From Monosporascus cannonballus (taxonomy: Eukaryota; Ascomycota; Sordariomycetes; Xylariales), in assembly GCA_004154925.1 (NCBI GenBank), contig QJNS01000099.1, positions 124,001 through 188,000 on the forward strand: a stretch of 64,000 nt of DNA, given 5' to 3'. Below the pieces are notes generated by a model. It did not search any database. It saw only the letters and a list, made by a program, of their open reading frames with translations, and was not told where the DNA came from. Position numbers and translations under genes: made by a program. This document shows, one piece after another, positions 47,650 to 57,710 of the stretch (its first letter is position 1; every line of letters starts with the position of its first letter).

Positions 47650-49058
47650 CGGAGCGAGAAGATGACGAGACCAAAGACCCAGTGGCGGGGGTGAGAAAGA
47701 GCAAGGGGGATAATAATAAGACGAGCACGCTGAAGCACACCGTCCCAGAGCTCGCCGCGAAGTGGCGCACTATCAGCACGCTAGACGAGGGCCTGGACCG
47801 GGCCCTCGGCGGCGGCGTCCCGACGGGGTACATAACAGAGATCACGGGCGAGAGCGGCGCGGGCAAGACGCAGCTCCTGCTGACGCTGCTGCTCGCCTGC
47901 CAGCTGCCGCCTTCGCTGGGCGGGCTCGGGCGTTCCGCGCTCTACGTGTCGACCGAGGCGCCGCTGTCGACGGTGCGGCTGTCGCAGATGCTGCGGAACC
48001 ACCCGCGGCTCCGGGACCTCGACCCGTCGCAGAGGCCATCGCTTGACGGCATCGTCAGCGCCGCCACCCCGGACCTCGAGTCGCAGGACCACATCCTCAG
48101 CTTCCAGGTCCCCGTCGAGGTGGCGCGGCGCGGCGTCGGGCTCGGCGTGCGCGACAGCGTCGCGGCCAACTACCGCGTCGAGGGCGAGCGCCGCGGTCCC
48201 GGCGGCGGCGGCGGTGGGGGGGCGGGCGGCTTGGCGGCGCGAAGCAACGAGCTCGTCAGGCTCGGCCGCCTGCTGCACGACCTGGCGACCCAGCACGACC
48301 TCGCCGTCGTGGTCTCGAATCAGGTCGCGGACCGCTTCCCCTCATTATCGGCCTTACCGCTGCCGACGCCAACGCCGGCACCCCTTAGGAGCACCCTGCC
48401 GTACGGGGTGCGGCAGCAGCTGCAGTCCACGCAGGAGAGCCCTCTCGCGTCCCGGAGCCGCGGGCGGATCGTCCCCGACCTCGACGTCGAGCCGACGAGC
48501 AGCATACCCGTATCCGCCACATCCACGTCCGAGGAGGAGGCGGCGGCGGCCGTGGCGGTGCGCTCAAGCATGCCGGAGCCCCCGCCGCCTGAGAACCTAC
48601 ACCTCGGCGGCCACCAGCACAGCCACCCGGCGCTGTTGCTCGACCACCAGCAGCGCTGGTTCACGGGGTGGGGCGACGATCCCGCCTACGGCGACGGCCA
48701 TGGCCTCGCGCTGAAGACGCCGAGCCTCGGCCTTGTGTGGTCGACGCAGATCGCGGCGCGCGTCGCGCTGCTCCGGAGGCCGGTGTACGGGAGAGGCCGC
48801 GCGGTCGCCTCTCCCGTGGCCTCCCGGGACGCGGAGCGGGGGGATTCTGGGGAGGAGGCCGGGGAAGGCGGCGGTGCGATGCTGCGGTCCTGGCGCCGCT
48901 GGATGAAGGTTGTGTTCGCGCCACACGTGGCTCCCTCCGGCTGCGGGCTGGACGGCGCCGTTGAGTTCGAGGTCACGATGGCTGGGCTCAGGGCCGTGGA
49001 GAGGAAGGGTAAGGGCAAAGGCAAAAGGAAGGCGAACGCGGCATCGGCGGCGGCGTGA
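47385..49058 (+). CDS. RAD57: RAD57-like DNA repair ATPase (RecA/Rad51 paralogue)
   Basis: 557 residues, no intron. An N-terminal helical region ends in a 14-Gln run (residues 75-88). The RecA-type core begins with ISTLDEGLDRALGGGVPTGY and has Walker A GESGAGKT (155-162). ALYVSTEAPLSTVRLSQML follows, and the Walker B region ends in D257 of DSVAANYR. A glycine run lies at about 272-282, the SNQVAD motif at 311-316, and a long low-complexity insert precedes LKTPSLGLVWSTQIAARVAL. The end has WRRWMKVVFAPHV. Rad57 pairs with Rad55 in yeast to help load Rad51 on single-stranded DNA during homologous recombination. Order and motifs fit Rad57 better than Rad51 or Dmc1. It is longer than yeast Rad57 (460) mainly by low-complexity inserts. 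It is convergent with RPC2; its stop is 381 bases from the RPC2 stop. Confidence 0.85.
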
Positions 49059-49439
49059 GGGATTGGTGGAAGGAGAAAGATCATCGGCCTGGGTGGGATC
49101 ACATAGATGTGTTCGAGTGGAAATGATTGACGCGCGGTGTCACATAAGAATATAATTGCATATGCGTCCCACCCGAACCGGGAATGATTCATTAATACAT
49201 GAATTAACAATCTATTCGCCGACTTTCCGATGCTATCTATGCTTTTCCCGGCTCCCCGAAGCACATAAGTAGCGGAAGCAAATTACGCCGCCCTATGCTA
49301 ATATGTAACATTTGAAAACAAGCAGTATACATGCTCTTCCTCTCAAGCGACTCCTACGCCAAACATGCCGAAACCGTATAGACAGCCGAACGGGTCACTG
49401 TTCCTTGGCTACCTCCTGCAGCTGCCCCTTCCCCGGTCC
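49059..49439. other. Convergent 3' spacer between RAD57 and RPC2
   Basis: 381 bases holding both 3' untranslated regions. AATAAT/ATTAAT-like A/T-rich runs near 49,180-49,215 could serve 3' end formation. Nothing else is seen. Confidence 0.5.
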
Positions 49440-52400
49440 CTACCGCGGATGGGGGAACTCGTCCTCCAGCTGTAGCCGCACGCCGACGTTCATGCTGATG
49501 AGCTCTTGCACCAGCAGCTTGGCGGCATAGGGCATGGTCATTTTGGCGACCTCGCGGGTGCTCTTGCAGGTGCCGCAGTAGCCCTTGTACCCGAAGAGGC
49601 CGCAGCGCTGGCAGATGTCGATCTCTGTACCGTCCGAGCTGATCATGAGCCGCTCCAGCAGCAGCTGCGAGGCGCCGTAGGCGATCAGACAGTCGCGCTC
49701 CATTTCTCCCAGGCGGAGACCGCCGTCCCTGGATCTACCCTCCGTCGGCTGCCTCGTGAGGATAGCGCGAGGGCCGCGCGAACGGGAGTGCATCTTGTCC
49801 TGGACCATGTGCTTGAGGCGCTGGTAGTAGATGGGGCCGTTGAAGATGTATGCTTGGAGCGGTTCGCCGGTGATACCCGAGGTGAAGTAATCCTTCCCTT
49901 CCCACGAGAATCCCTTGTTGACCAATTCTGCGGCCATCGCTTCGAGAGGATGCGAACGGAAAGCGTCCCCATAGCCGTAGTCTTTGCGACCCTGGACCAC
50001 GGCAGCCTTGCCAGTCAGGCACTCGAGCAACTTCCCGACAGTCATACGAGACGGGAAACCGTGAGGGTTCATAATGATGTCGGGGACAATTCCTTGGTCC
50101 GAGAAGGGCATGTCTTCTTGATCTACTATGATACCAACCACACCTTTTTGGCCGTGTCGAGAGGAGAATTTGTCACCGAGTTCGGGCCTTCTCGTCTGCC
50201 GCGTTTGGATTTTAATGAGCTGCGTCTCCCTTTCCGTCTGGGTGGTCATCACTTTGTCGATGTAAGCATGGTCGGCCAGTCGATACGTGAGGGGCGTTTC
50301 CCGATACTCGTCTGTTTTGCGGGCGAATCCCACGGCTGGGCTTATATCCTCTGGGCTCTCCTTCTTGAGCATCACATCACCGTTCTTGACTCGGAATCCT
50401 ACGTCGGCAAGGCCATCTTCGCTGAGGGCGATATTTTTCGGCTGATTGTCCTTGTCTCCAATACGCTCGCGACTGCCGTTTGGGTATCTCTGAAGTTCAG
50501 TGGTATATTTCCGGAACACCTGACATCTTCCAAAGCCCCGATCAATAGATGCCTTGTTGAGCACGAGTGCGTCTTCGATATCATATCCGGAGTAAGACAT
50601 GACAACGACCGTGGCATTTTGCCCCGCCGGTAGCTTATCATAATGTATCAGCTCTATAGTCTTGGTGATGACCATAGGTCGTTGAGGGTAGACGAGCGTG
50701 TAGAGCAAGGTGTCGATACGGTTAAACTGGTTATAGGCGATGGCTCCAATTGCTTGTTTACCCATAGCACACTGATACGTGTTTCTGGGAGACTGGTTGT
50801 GGTGAGGGAAAGGAATCAGGCCGGCGACGGCACCTAAAATAGTGAAAGGCTCGATCTCGAGGTGGGTCGTGGCCTTAGTAATATCCCTCTCATAGAGAGC
50901 GACAAGAGCATCATTCTCCTCGTTGACATCAAGATACTCAACAATGCCTTGTGTCAGGAAGTCGTCGAAAGTGGCCTTTCCAGCTTGCAATAACCTCAGA
51001 TGGCTCTCCTTGATCTTCGCCTCGCCATTCTTAACGATGATATACGGCCGACAAATGCGTCCCTCGTCGGTTGCAATGTGTACCGCCGAAAGCTGTGTGT
51101 TGACATTGATGCTCACAAACGGCGAAATCCAACCCCGACGCCTCATCGTTCGGAATTTGCCCGCGAACCGCTTGGGAAATCGCGTTAGTGCGAACGGTGT
51201 GCCGTTGACGTATACGATGTATGCTCCAGGCCGATGCATTTCTGATCCGCTAAACCCGCGGAGCGGTTCGACTCCCGAGTCAAGTGTGAAAGCCCAACGT
51301 TTAACAGGCTCTTCGTCGAAATTCGTCGTGATGTGTGTCATCAACGCCAGATTCTTCACCAGACCACACGCTTCACCCTCGGGAGTGTCAGACGGACAGA
51401 GCATGCCCCACTGCGACGGTTGCAGCGCACGAGGCCCACTGACTTTCCGCGTCTTTTCGAACTGACTGCTAATCCGAGTCATCATTCCGAGAGCGCTGAT
51501 ATAGCTGAGCCGACTCAGGACGTGCGTGACGCCAGCCCGTTCCATCTTGAAGCGCTTAACACTCCAGTTCCCCGTTTGGATGGCACGATTCATGCCTTCA
51601 GTAATATGCTTCCCCTGAGTGCCAACCTGCATCAAAGGATCGAACGCAATAGCGCGGTTCTGTTTCTTGAGATTGTTCTCAATGTGGTATTTCAGGTCAA
51701 CCAGGAACTTCTTGAACAAGTCTTCGAAAAGGAGAGACAGAAGCTGTCCCGCCAACTCTAATCGTTTGTTGCCCACGAAATCACGGTCGTCGACCAATTT
51801 CGGATTGTAGTGAGCCATGAGGACCCGGCGAACCATGAGCGCGACGTATACAGCTTTTGGGTAGAAATCGAGTCCCTCTATAGGGATATGCGCAATGATA
51901 ATGTTGGCCAGGGCATCGAGACCCTCTTCTATATTGCTGCGGCGCGGCTGGGGTGCACCACCGCCAGGCTTTACGCCACGGCCTCCCATCTTGACCCTAG
52001 CGCCAATATACTCAAGTGCCTGCTGTTGGGTAAAGACCCCCGCCCTGACGGCTTCGTCGAAGTTTACGACGAAATCATCCTGGAACCTTCCGTCGGAACC
52101 AGCAACCAGAGTTATTATCTCATAATCCGAGAGTCCGCCGAGTGCCTTGAGAATGATTATGATGGGAACCGGCTCGGTAAGAACGTTGTGTTGCAGGTTG
52201 ATGCGATCCTTCTTGAGCGTGACATACGTCTTTGACTTTCTCTCGTGTGTTGAACTGGTAACGGATGCCAAGATGATGCCGTTTTTTTCGCCCGCCTCGA
52301 CGATAACTCGGTTCTTGCTCAGCTGCTCCTGGACGAGAATGACTTTCTCGGTTCCATTGACTATGAAATAACCGCCAGGGTCCAGGGGGCACTCGTTCAT

Positions 52401-52892
52401 AAGCTCCATCTGGGCATTGTTTGCGCCGTACAGCCGACATTTGTTGCTTCGAAGCATAACGGGCATCCGAGCGAGTTCGACGTTCCTCCTAATGATTCTC
52501 TGGCGCTCCCGAGTATAGGCGACATCGATAAGGATCTTGGCGGAGTAGGTCATGTCGCGCAGGCGACACTCCATCGGGGTAATGTCATTGGCAACTCGAC
52601 TCTGACTGGCGTCTGGACGATCCGGAAGCGCGACTCTGATGTCGGTGAACTCGATCCAAAAACTGCTATCGACATCACTCCTCACTATCCTGTTCGCCTT
52701 GATGATTTCCTTGATTTCATGGTCGACGAAGAAGTTGTACGAGTCAATATGCTGCTTGACCAAACCCTTGACCTTCAAGAACGCGGGAAGCAACTGATTC
52801 TTGTCTTCAACAGTAGAGATGGGATCGGTGAGCTTCTTGCCGTTGTAGAAAGGCTCGAGGAGAGCCTCGAACCCGTCATCGATATAGGGCAT
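49440..52892 (-). CDS. RPC2: RNA polymerase III second-largest subunit (RPC2, yeast Ret1 homologue)
   Basis: A single uninterrupted frame of 1150 residues, matching the family length (1149 in yeast). With the largest subunit it forms the active centre of Pol III, which makes tRNA, 5S rRNA and U6. Conserved blocks in order: LLPAFLKVKGLVKQHIDSYN; ECRLRDMTYSA; MLRSNKCRLYG; CPLDPGGYFIVNGTEKVILV; SSTHERKSKTYV; RFKMERAGVTHVLSRLSYIS; DTPEGEACGLVKNLALM; YPHHNQ-type stretch PFPHHNQSPRNTYQCAMGKQ; SYSGYDIEDALVLNKASIDR; GDKFSSRHGQKG at 906-917 (hybrid-binding); GFPSRMTV; GPRAILTRQPTEGRSRDGG; and a C-terminal zinc site CQRCGLFGYKGYCGTC at 1094-1109. The sequence matches RPC2 rather than the Pol II or Pol I paralogues. 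The start MPYIDDGFEALLEPFY fits the family N-terminus, though a short upstream exon cannot be excluded. Confidence 0.97.
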   Translation of the reverse strand: MPYIDDGFEALLEPFYNGKKLTDPISTVEDKNQLLPAFLKVKGLVKQHIDSYNFFVDHEIKEIIKANRIVRSDVDSSFWIEFTDIRVALPDRPDASQSRVANDITPMECRLRDMTYSAKILIDVAYTRERQRIIRRNVELARMPVMLRSNKCRLYGANNAQMELMNECPLDPGGYFIVNGTEKVILVQEQLSKNRVIVEAGEKNGIILASVTSSTHERKSKTYVTLKKDRINLQHNVLTEPVPIIIILKALGGLSDYEIITLVAGSDGRFQDDFVVNFDEAVRAGVFTQQQALEYIGARVKMGGRGVKPGGGAPQPRRSNIEEGLDALANIIIAHIPIEGLDFYPKAVYVALMVRRVLMAHYNPKLVDDRDFVGNKRLELAGQLLSLLFEDLFKKFLVDLKYHIENNLKKQNRAIAFDPLMQVGTQGKHITEGMNRAIQTGNWSVKRFKMERAGVTHVLSRLSYISALGMMTRISSQFEKTRKVSGPRALQPSQWGMLCPSDTPEGEACGLVKNLALMTHITTNFDEEPVKRWAFTLDSGVEPLRGFSGSEMHRPGAYIVYVNGTPFALTRFPKRFAGKFRTMRRRGWISPFVSINVNTQLSAVHIATDEGRICRPYIIVKNGEAKIKESHLRLLQAGKATFDDFLTQGIVEYLDVNEENDALVALYERDITKATTHLEIEPFTILGAVAGLIPFPHHNQSPRNTYQCAMGKQAIGAIAYNQFNRIDTLLYTLVYPQRPMVITKTIELIHYDKLPAGQNATVVVMSYSGYDIEDALVLNKASIDRGFGRCQVFRKYTTELQRYPNGSRERIGDKDNQPKNIALSEDGLADVGFRVKNGDVMLKKESPEDISPAVGFARKTDEYRETPLTYRLADHAYIDKVMTTQTERETQLIKIQTRQTRRPELGDKFSSRHGQKGVVGIIVDQEDMPFSDQGIVPDIIMNPHGFPSRMTVGKLLECLTGKAAVVQGRKDYGYGDAFRSHPLEAMAAELVNKGFSWEGKDYFTSGITGEPLQAYIFNGPIYYQRLKHMVQDKMHSRSRGPRAILTRQPTEGRSRDGGLRLGEMERDCLIAYGASQLLLERLMISSDGTEIDICQRCGLFGYKGYCGTCKSTREVAKMTMPYAAKLLVQELISMNVGVRLQLEDEFPHPR

Positions 52893-53884
52893 CTTGACGG
52901 AATTCAGGACCGAAGGCGAAATTCATAATCGTCCTTCTCGCAAAGTTGAGATGGTCCGGTCGTGACTCAAAATGTAGCCTCATGGTTGAAGAAGTCAATG
53001 TTATCGGACCCCACCAAATAAAATCTGCCCTATCAAACTGATAAGTGGCGATAAGCGTTATCTCGCTCCGGCCCCCACGAGGCTGCCTGCTTCAGTTCCG
53101 CTTCCAGGGAGCTTGGGCTACTACCAGTTGGGTCTTTAGCTGCAAGGGTTATGTATAGTCCTCATAGGTACCTAGGGAATACTTCCTTTCAGACTGATAA
53201 GACAAGCTAAGCACTGGTAGCAAATAGAGCAGCTTGAAGAGATCGCAGGCCATGACATATTAGGAAGACATGTCTAGGCAAGGTAGGGAGAGGCCCCTGA
53301 GCCGCATCAAGCCACAGCAACGTTATCAACCCTTCTGGCATGATATCCATGCCTCTTCATACTTACTACAATAGGAAATTCCCCGAGAAGCGAGGATAAC
53401 GTTGGGCAGCTGTCCTCTACGAGATTCTACATCAGACATATCATACGCTAGCGATTCGAAATGGCAGGCAAGGCAGGTGAAGGTATCTGCCAAGTCGTCT
53501 TCATCGGATCCTCTTGACGAATACATCTCTGTGCTATGCCGAAGAGAGCTTAGCTCATCCTATACGACTCACCCCCCATCAAGCCCGTGAATGCTGGAAA
53601 TGCTTTTTGCACCCCTCCTCATCCCAGGTCCCCTACCTCTCCTCGTCCCCTTTCTCTTCCCGCCCCTTTCATCTGCATGCAGCGTGCCTATTTCCCGCAT
53701 GCAGGGAGAGGCGCCGGCTATGTGTTTAGTTGCATTACTACGCTCTCTGGCTTCGCAGCCATACCCCCTCTCTGCACTAATCTCCACCAGTTCCTATCTT
53801 TCGAGAAGAAAACAGTGCCCCCTTTGTCTTGCGCTTCTGTCCTGCAGCAAATCGTCACTACTCGCAGCACTAAGTATTGTATAG
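52893..53884. other. Upstream region of RPC2, no gene
   Basis: About 1 kb. A strongly pyrimidine-rich stretch (CCTCATCCCAGGTCCCC and following) lies at about 53,600-53,680 with overlapping short frames. No supported gene. Confidence 0.4.
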
Positions 53885-54614
53885 TTAGAAAGGGAGGCCG
53901 AAGAGGGGGTAAGTGTTGAGCAGCAGGCGCGACAGGCTCCAGAGCGAGAGCAAGATATCGCCAACGTTCTCAGGCCATTTCATGACGGGCATTGGATCAC
54001 CAGGGATCTCCCTGGGGTTAAGGACCTTGGTCAGCCGGCACCAGTTCCAGATCTCGGACAGCAGACAGTGAAGATGTTTCTTCTTCGCCCAGTCAGCCCA
54101 ATCTAGAACTTCGCTTGCCGGTCTCCGCATCACTACGCTGGGATATCCCTCAACTTGGCCACTGCGAAACGACAAGGTTGCCGTTTTTCTTAGATGAGGC
54201 CATCCCTCGATTCTGGCACAAGCTTTCGGACCTAGGATGACGTGCAGCCGCCGACCCTCACTTTTGGAGCAGACGCAAGGTTCCCAGCAACGAGAAAGGT
54301 ATTTCCAAGTTGGGCTCGATAACCCGCATCCGTGGGAGGCATCTGGGGCCGTATAGAGTATGGGCAAAAGTCGGTGAGTGGAGTTTCTGCCATCTATTTA
54401 AATTCACCAAAGGATACCCAACGTAAAAGCCACACCCGTAAGGGTAGGTTGGATATTCTCCGGTGACGTCAGAATGTTGCCACTCCCCTATAAGATGAGA
54501 CATTTGTCGAGCCATGCGATGCAATTCGTGCTGCAGGCCAACGAAAAGATACTGCGAGGGCTGTCGATCTCTTACGCCGTCAGCGAGTCGTTGATCTTCT
54601 GAACTCGCTTGGCA
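53885..54614 (-). pseudogene. Possible broken gene of unknown family (two overlapping frames)
   Basis: On the minus strand one frame is open from about 54614 to 54258 (including HELHRMARQMSHLIGEWQHS and YPYGCGFYVGYPLVNLNRWQ). A second frame, open from about 54367 to 53885, ends KWPENVGDILLSLWSLSRLL. Both look protein-like in composition and overlap by about 110 bases, so a single frameshift or an unseen intron could join them. I do not recognise a family and no start codon is convincing. It may be a pseudogene or chance open frames. Confidence 0.25.
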
Positions 54615-57600
54615 CTAAGGGGCCGTTACTAGTCCAGGCTATGATGGGCACTCCAGGGTACCTAGGTAGGCATCGTGGTCACGAGGAAATAGTGGGACAA
54701 CAAGTAGATTAACGAACGTATGGTCAAAACAGGGCTATCCTCATTATTAGTATCGTGGTTTGAAATTTTGAATCGCCTTTTGAACAGTCATCAGAGTGCC
54801 AATGTCCTTCGCTGTTCTCGAGCATCGATATACAGCCGTGCTAACCTTGGGGGCATCTATTTTAGTACCTTCCTAGCAGATTTAAGGCGGGTCTCAAGGC
54901 CGGTTTGGGGTCTCCCAAAGCGGGAAGGACCCTGAAATTCGGTTGTCAAGCAGTGTCAGATCCTTAGGTACTGATGTAAAGTCACATTACCACATTACCA
55001 CTTCGGAGAATAGAAATCTACTAAGCGCCTTAACTTACTGTATGCGACAACTTCAATACCACGATGGTTGTGGCGCCTAGACTTGAAGAGTACGATTCCC
55101 CAAACACCACGTTATACGTAGGTATTTCAAAGAGAATGTTCCGATCTTAAGGGCGACAAGTTCTAGCCACATAGAATTAGGTACCAAGCGATTGTTTCGG
55201 GCTTCGGCATTCGGCCCATGATGCCTTGATACCTTCAACCCTTGACGGCTTCTCCAGTGCCAATTTGCGCCGAACCTTTTTGAAAACATACATTCTGGGC
55301 TCTGTGCCGACCAGGCCAGCTCGGTTCGTCCATAGAGCTACTACGCCCAACGCCACCGCGATCGATATTCTCAGCAGTCCGTTGTCTCAGCAGCCTATGA
55401 GATGTTATCTCCGGACATCTAACTTCCGAGAGAGGACCGGATCTGGAGCTCGCCCAACCAGAGCCAGCGGATGTACGACTCTGTAATGCGACATACGGCT
55501 CTGCATGCGCTGCGTTCCATCATGGCGTTTCTCCTTTACCATCCAAGGTTACAATAATCAGCCGGAACGCGCAAGCAAGAAATATCAGAGAGCGGACGAA
55601 GCATCAGCCTTTAAACTTAGACGCTAGCTTATGTGCCTAACTCACCAGCCCCCACCCACTTACATATGCTGGGTGGCTCGTATCGCTCTCAGATGTCGCC
55701 GTCATTGGAATCCATGAAAGCCGTCGTCATTCGTTAACCATATAAATAGGACGATGACACTGCAATAATCGTTGTCACCCATCCCCCACACTACCTCCTG
55801 TGGGTACACGTACCTTGCGAGGGAACAGGCCGGACATCGGGCCCAGCTTGGTGAACGGTTGTGCTCACCGCTCCATCTGGTCAAACAAGCAGCGGCCTGA
55901 GCACCTGCCCGCTCTACCTTGCTTGGCCCCAGTTAACAACCTTGAATGGAGGTGGAGTTCCGGTCGCTGGTGATGACTGGATAAGGTAGCCGCAAACAGA
56001 CTTAAGTCACCAGCGAATTCAGTATCAACATCAGGTATTTTTCATGAAATGTGTTGATAGCCTTATGGCGCCTCGGCGGCATTGGATGCCACTCTAATAG
56101 CTCCGACTATTAAAGTTCGAGTGTCCTCAGCCTTCGTTTCAAGATGACCAAATAGAGCAAATAGAGTTCGAGGCTACCCATCGACCGGGCTGAATAGTCC
56201 TCAATGACATCAACGACAACAGCGCCTTGTAGTAGTTCTCGCAACAACCCCTACCCATGGGTGGTTGAGACTCCATGTTGTTAGGTAAACAGAATTGCAA
56301 TGTCTTCGAAACCTACCAAGGTACGCGGGATACTCCGTGAGCAGCCAGCCAGCCAGCCAGCTAAAAGGATTTCCCGCCAGACTCTAGGTTTACTTAACTA
56401 AACCAACCTTTTTTTGTTAAACCGGTTCTGCCTAAGGAGAGCGATCTGCTTGGGTGTCGTCGGGAGTTTTAGCTGTCCAAAAACTAACCAGTTGAAGTAT
56501 TACCTGCCTGTCGTGCACTGACATGAAATTCGCGCACTTTCAAATAGCTGTCCAACAACTTTTTTTGGGCAATAGCTTATTAACTTCTAAAGATGAACAT
56601 ATAAGGACAGCCCAGGCCTACTTCGGATCGTTCTATTCATCCAGCTATCTTTTCGGAACTTTTATGTATATTTTTGGAGATTAAGTTCGGAATGAAGCCT
56701 TTGATGTATTTGGGACACCGCGAATTTTGTGTTAGTTACCTCCCTGTTGACCAGCCCCAGGGCCCGAAGATATCAAAACTACCTAGGACTGTAGGAACGG
56801 TGGGTGCGACTTGGGGCTGTTAGCGCACCGCTAGGGACAGGTAACGGAAGCACAGATAGAGGGTCCCTGCCAGACAACCTTGAAGGACAGGACGGGGAAG
56901 GTCGCCCAAGTCACCCACTGGACGGGCTCGATTTGCGTTGCGCTTCGGGCTAAATGTGGTTAGCCTAGTTACCGCGCCAAACTTTTACAGGGATGTTTCG
57001 GTTGTGTAAGCCTTCGACCCATTACCTCCTCTCCCCTGCTCCCTACGCGTGCAGCGCAGACGCCGAGACCGACTGGGGCAGTGTAGGTATGTCTGACTGC
57101 CTCTCTATTTCAATGCTTGCTTGCTTGTGCTGGCTGGTGTATGTGTCTTGGTGTATGTGTGGCTTCGTTCGCATATTCGCAAGGAAAAGCGTTGGGCTGA
57201 TCTTTTCTTTCTATTCTTCCTCGCACACAACTCCACGCTCTTTTGACTTCGTGATTCCGCCCAACCCTCTTTCTCGTTGCTAGCCGCTCCTGGCTCTCCA
57301 GGGCAGCGTTCCGGGTTCTGTGCTTATAGTTTGTACGTTCTTATTAAGGTAAGTAAGCAGATTGCATGCATCTTCCCTTCCCCCCCTCTCCTGCCACCTA
57401 TACGAGGCATCGTCGACCTCCGTGCTACCGGCGTAGTTGAGCGCCGAAGGTGTTGCGTCTACGGCATCGCCGCTATAACGCGCACAATCTCTATCAAGCC
57501 TGTCCGCATTCGAATTGCCACACAGCAACCCGAAGTGGATGTTTGATGCTGGGCTACCCTTTGAGCTTTGTCCAACCGTGCGCATGGATCTACGCTGATG

Positions 57601-57710
57601 TTTGGTGGCTGAATCCGACTGACATCCTTTCGCAACTGTAGTGTATAGAACTTTGTGACTGCCAGATAGGACTGTACGAAAAGATCAAGCATTGTAACAA
57701 CAGGGAAAAG
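54615..57710. other. Long intergenic region and 5' leader of the PUF gene
   Basis: About 3.1 kb without a supported gene. A short (CAGC)n run lies at 56342-56361. CT-rich promoter-like sequence occurs at about 57,010-57,060 and 57,200-57,260. A good 5' splice site (AAG/GTAAGT at 57349) and an acceptor-like ACAG at 57703 could bound an intron in the 5' untranslated leader, but no strong branch site is seen. Confidence 0.4.

Noticed and set aside
47611..47652. CAA/CAG repeats as a non-coding microsatellite
   Set aside because: The repeat is in frame and encodes the Gln run of RAD57.
47064..48924. Long minus-strand frames opposite RAD57
   Set aside because: Leu and Arg/Pro-rich shadows of a GC-rich gene with RecA motifs on the plus strand.
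49506..50633. 375-codon plus-strand open frame
   Set aside because: It is antisense to the highly conserved C-terminal half of RPC2.
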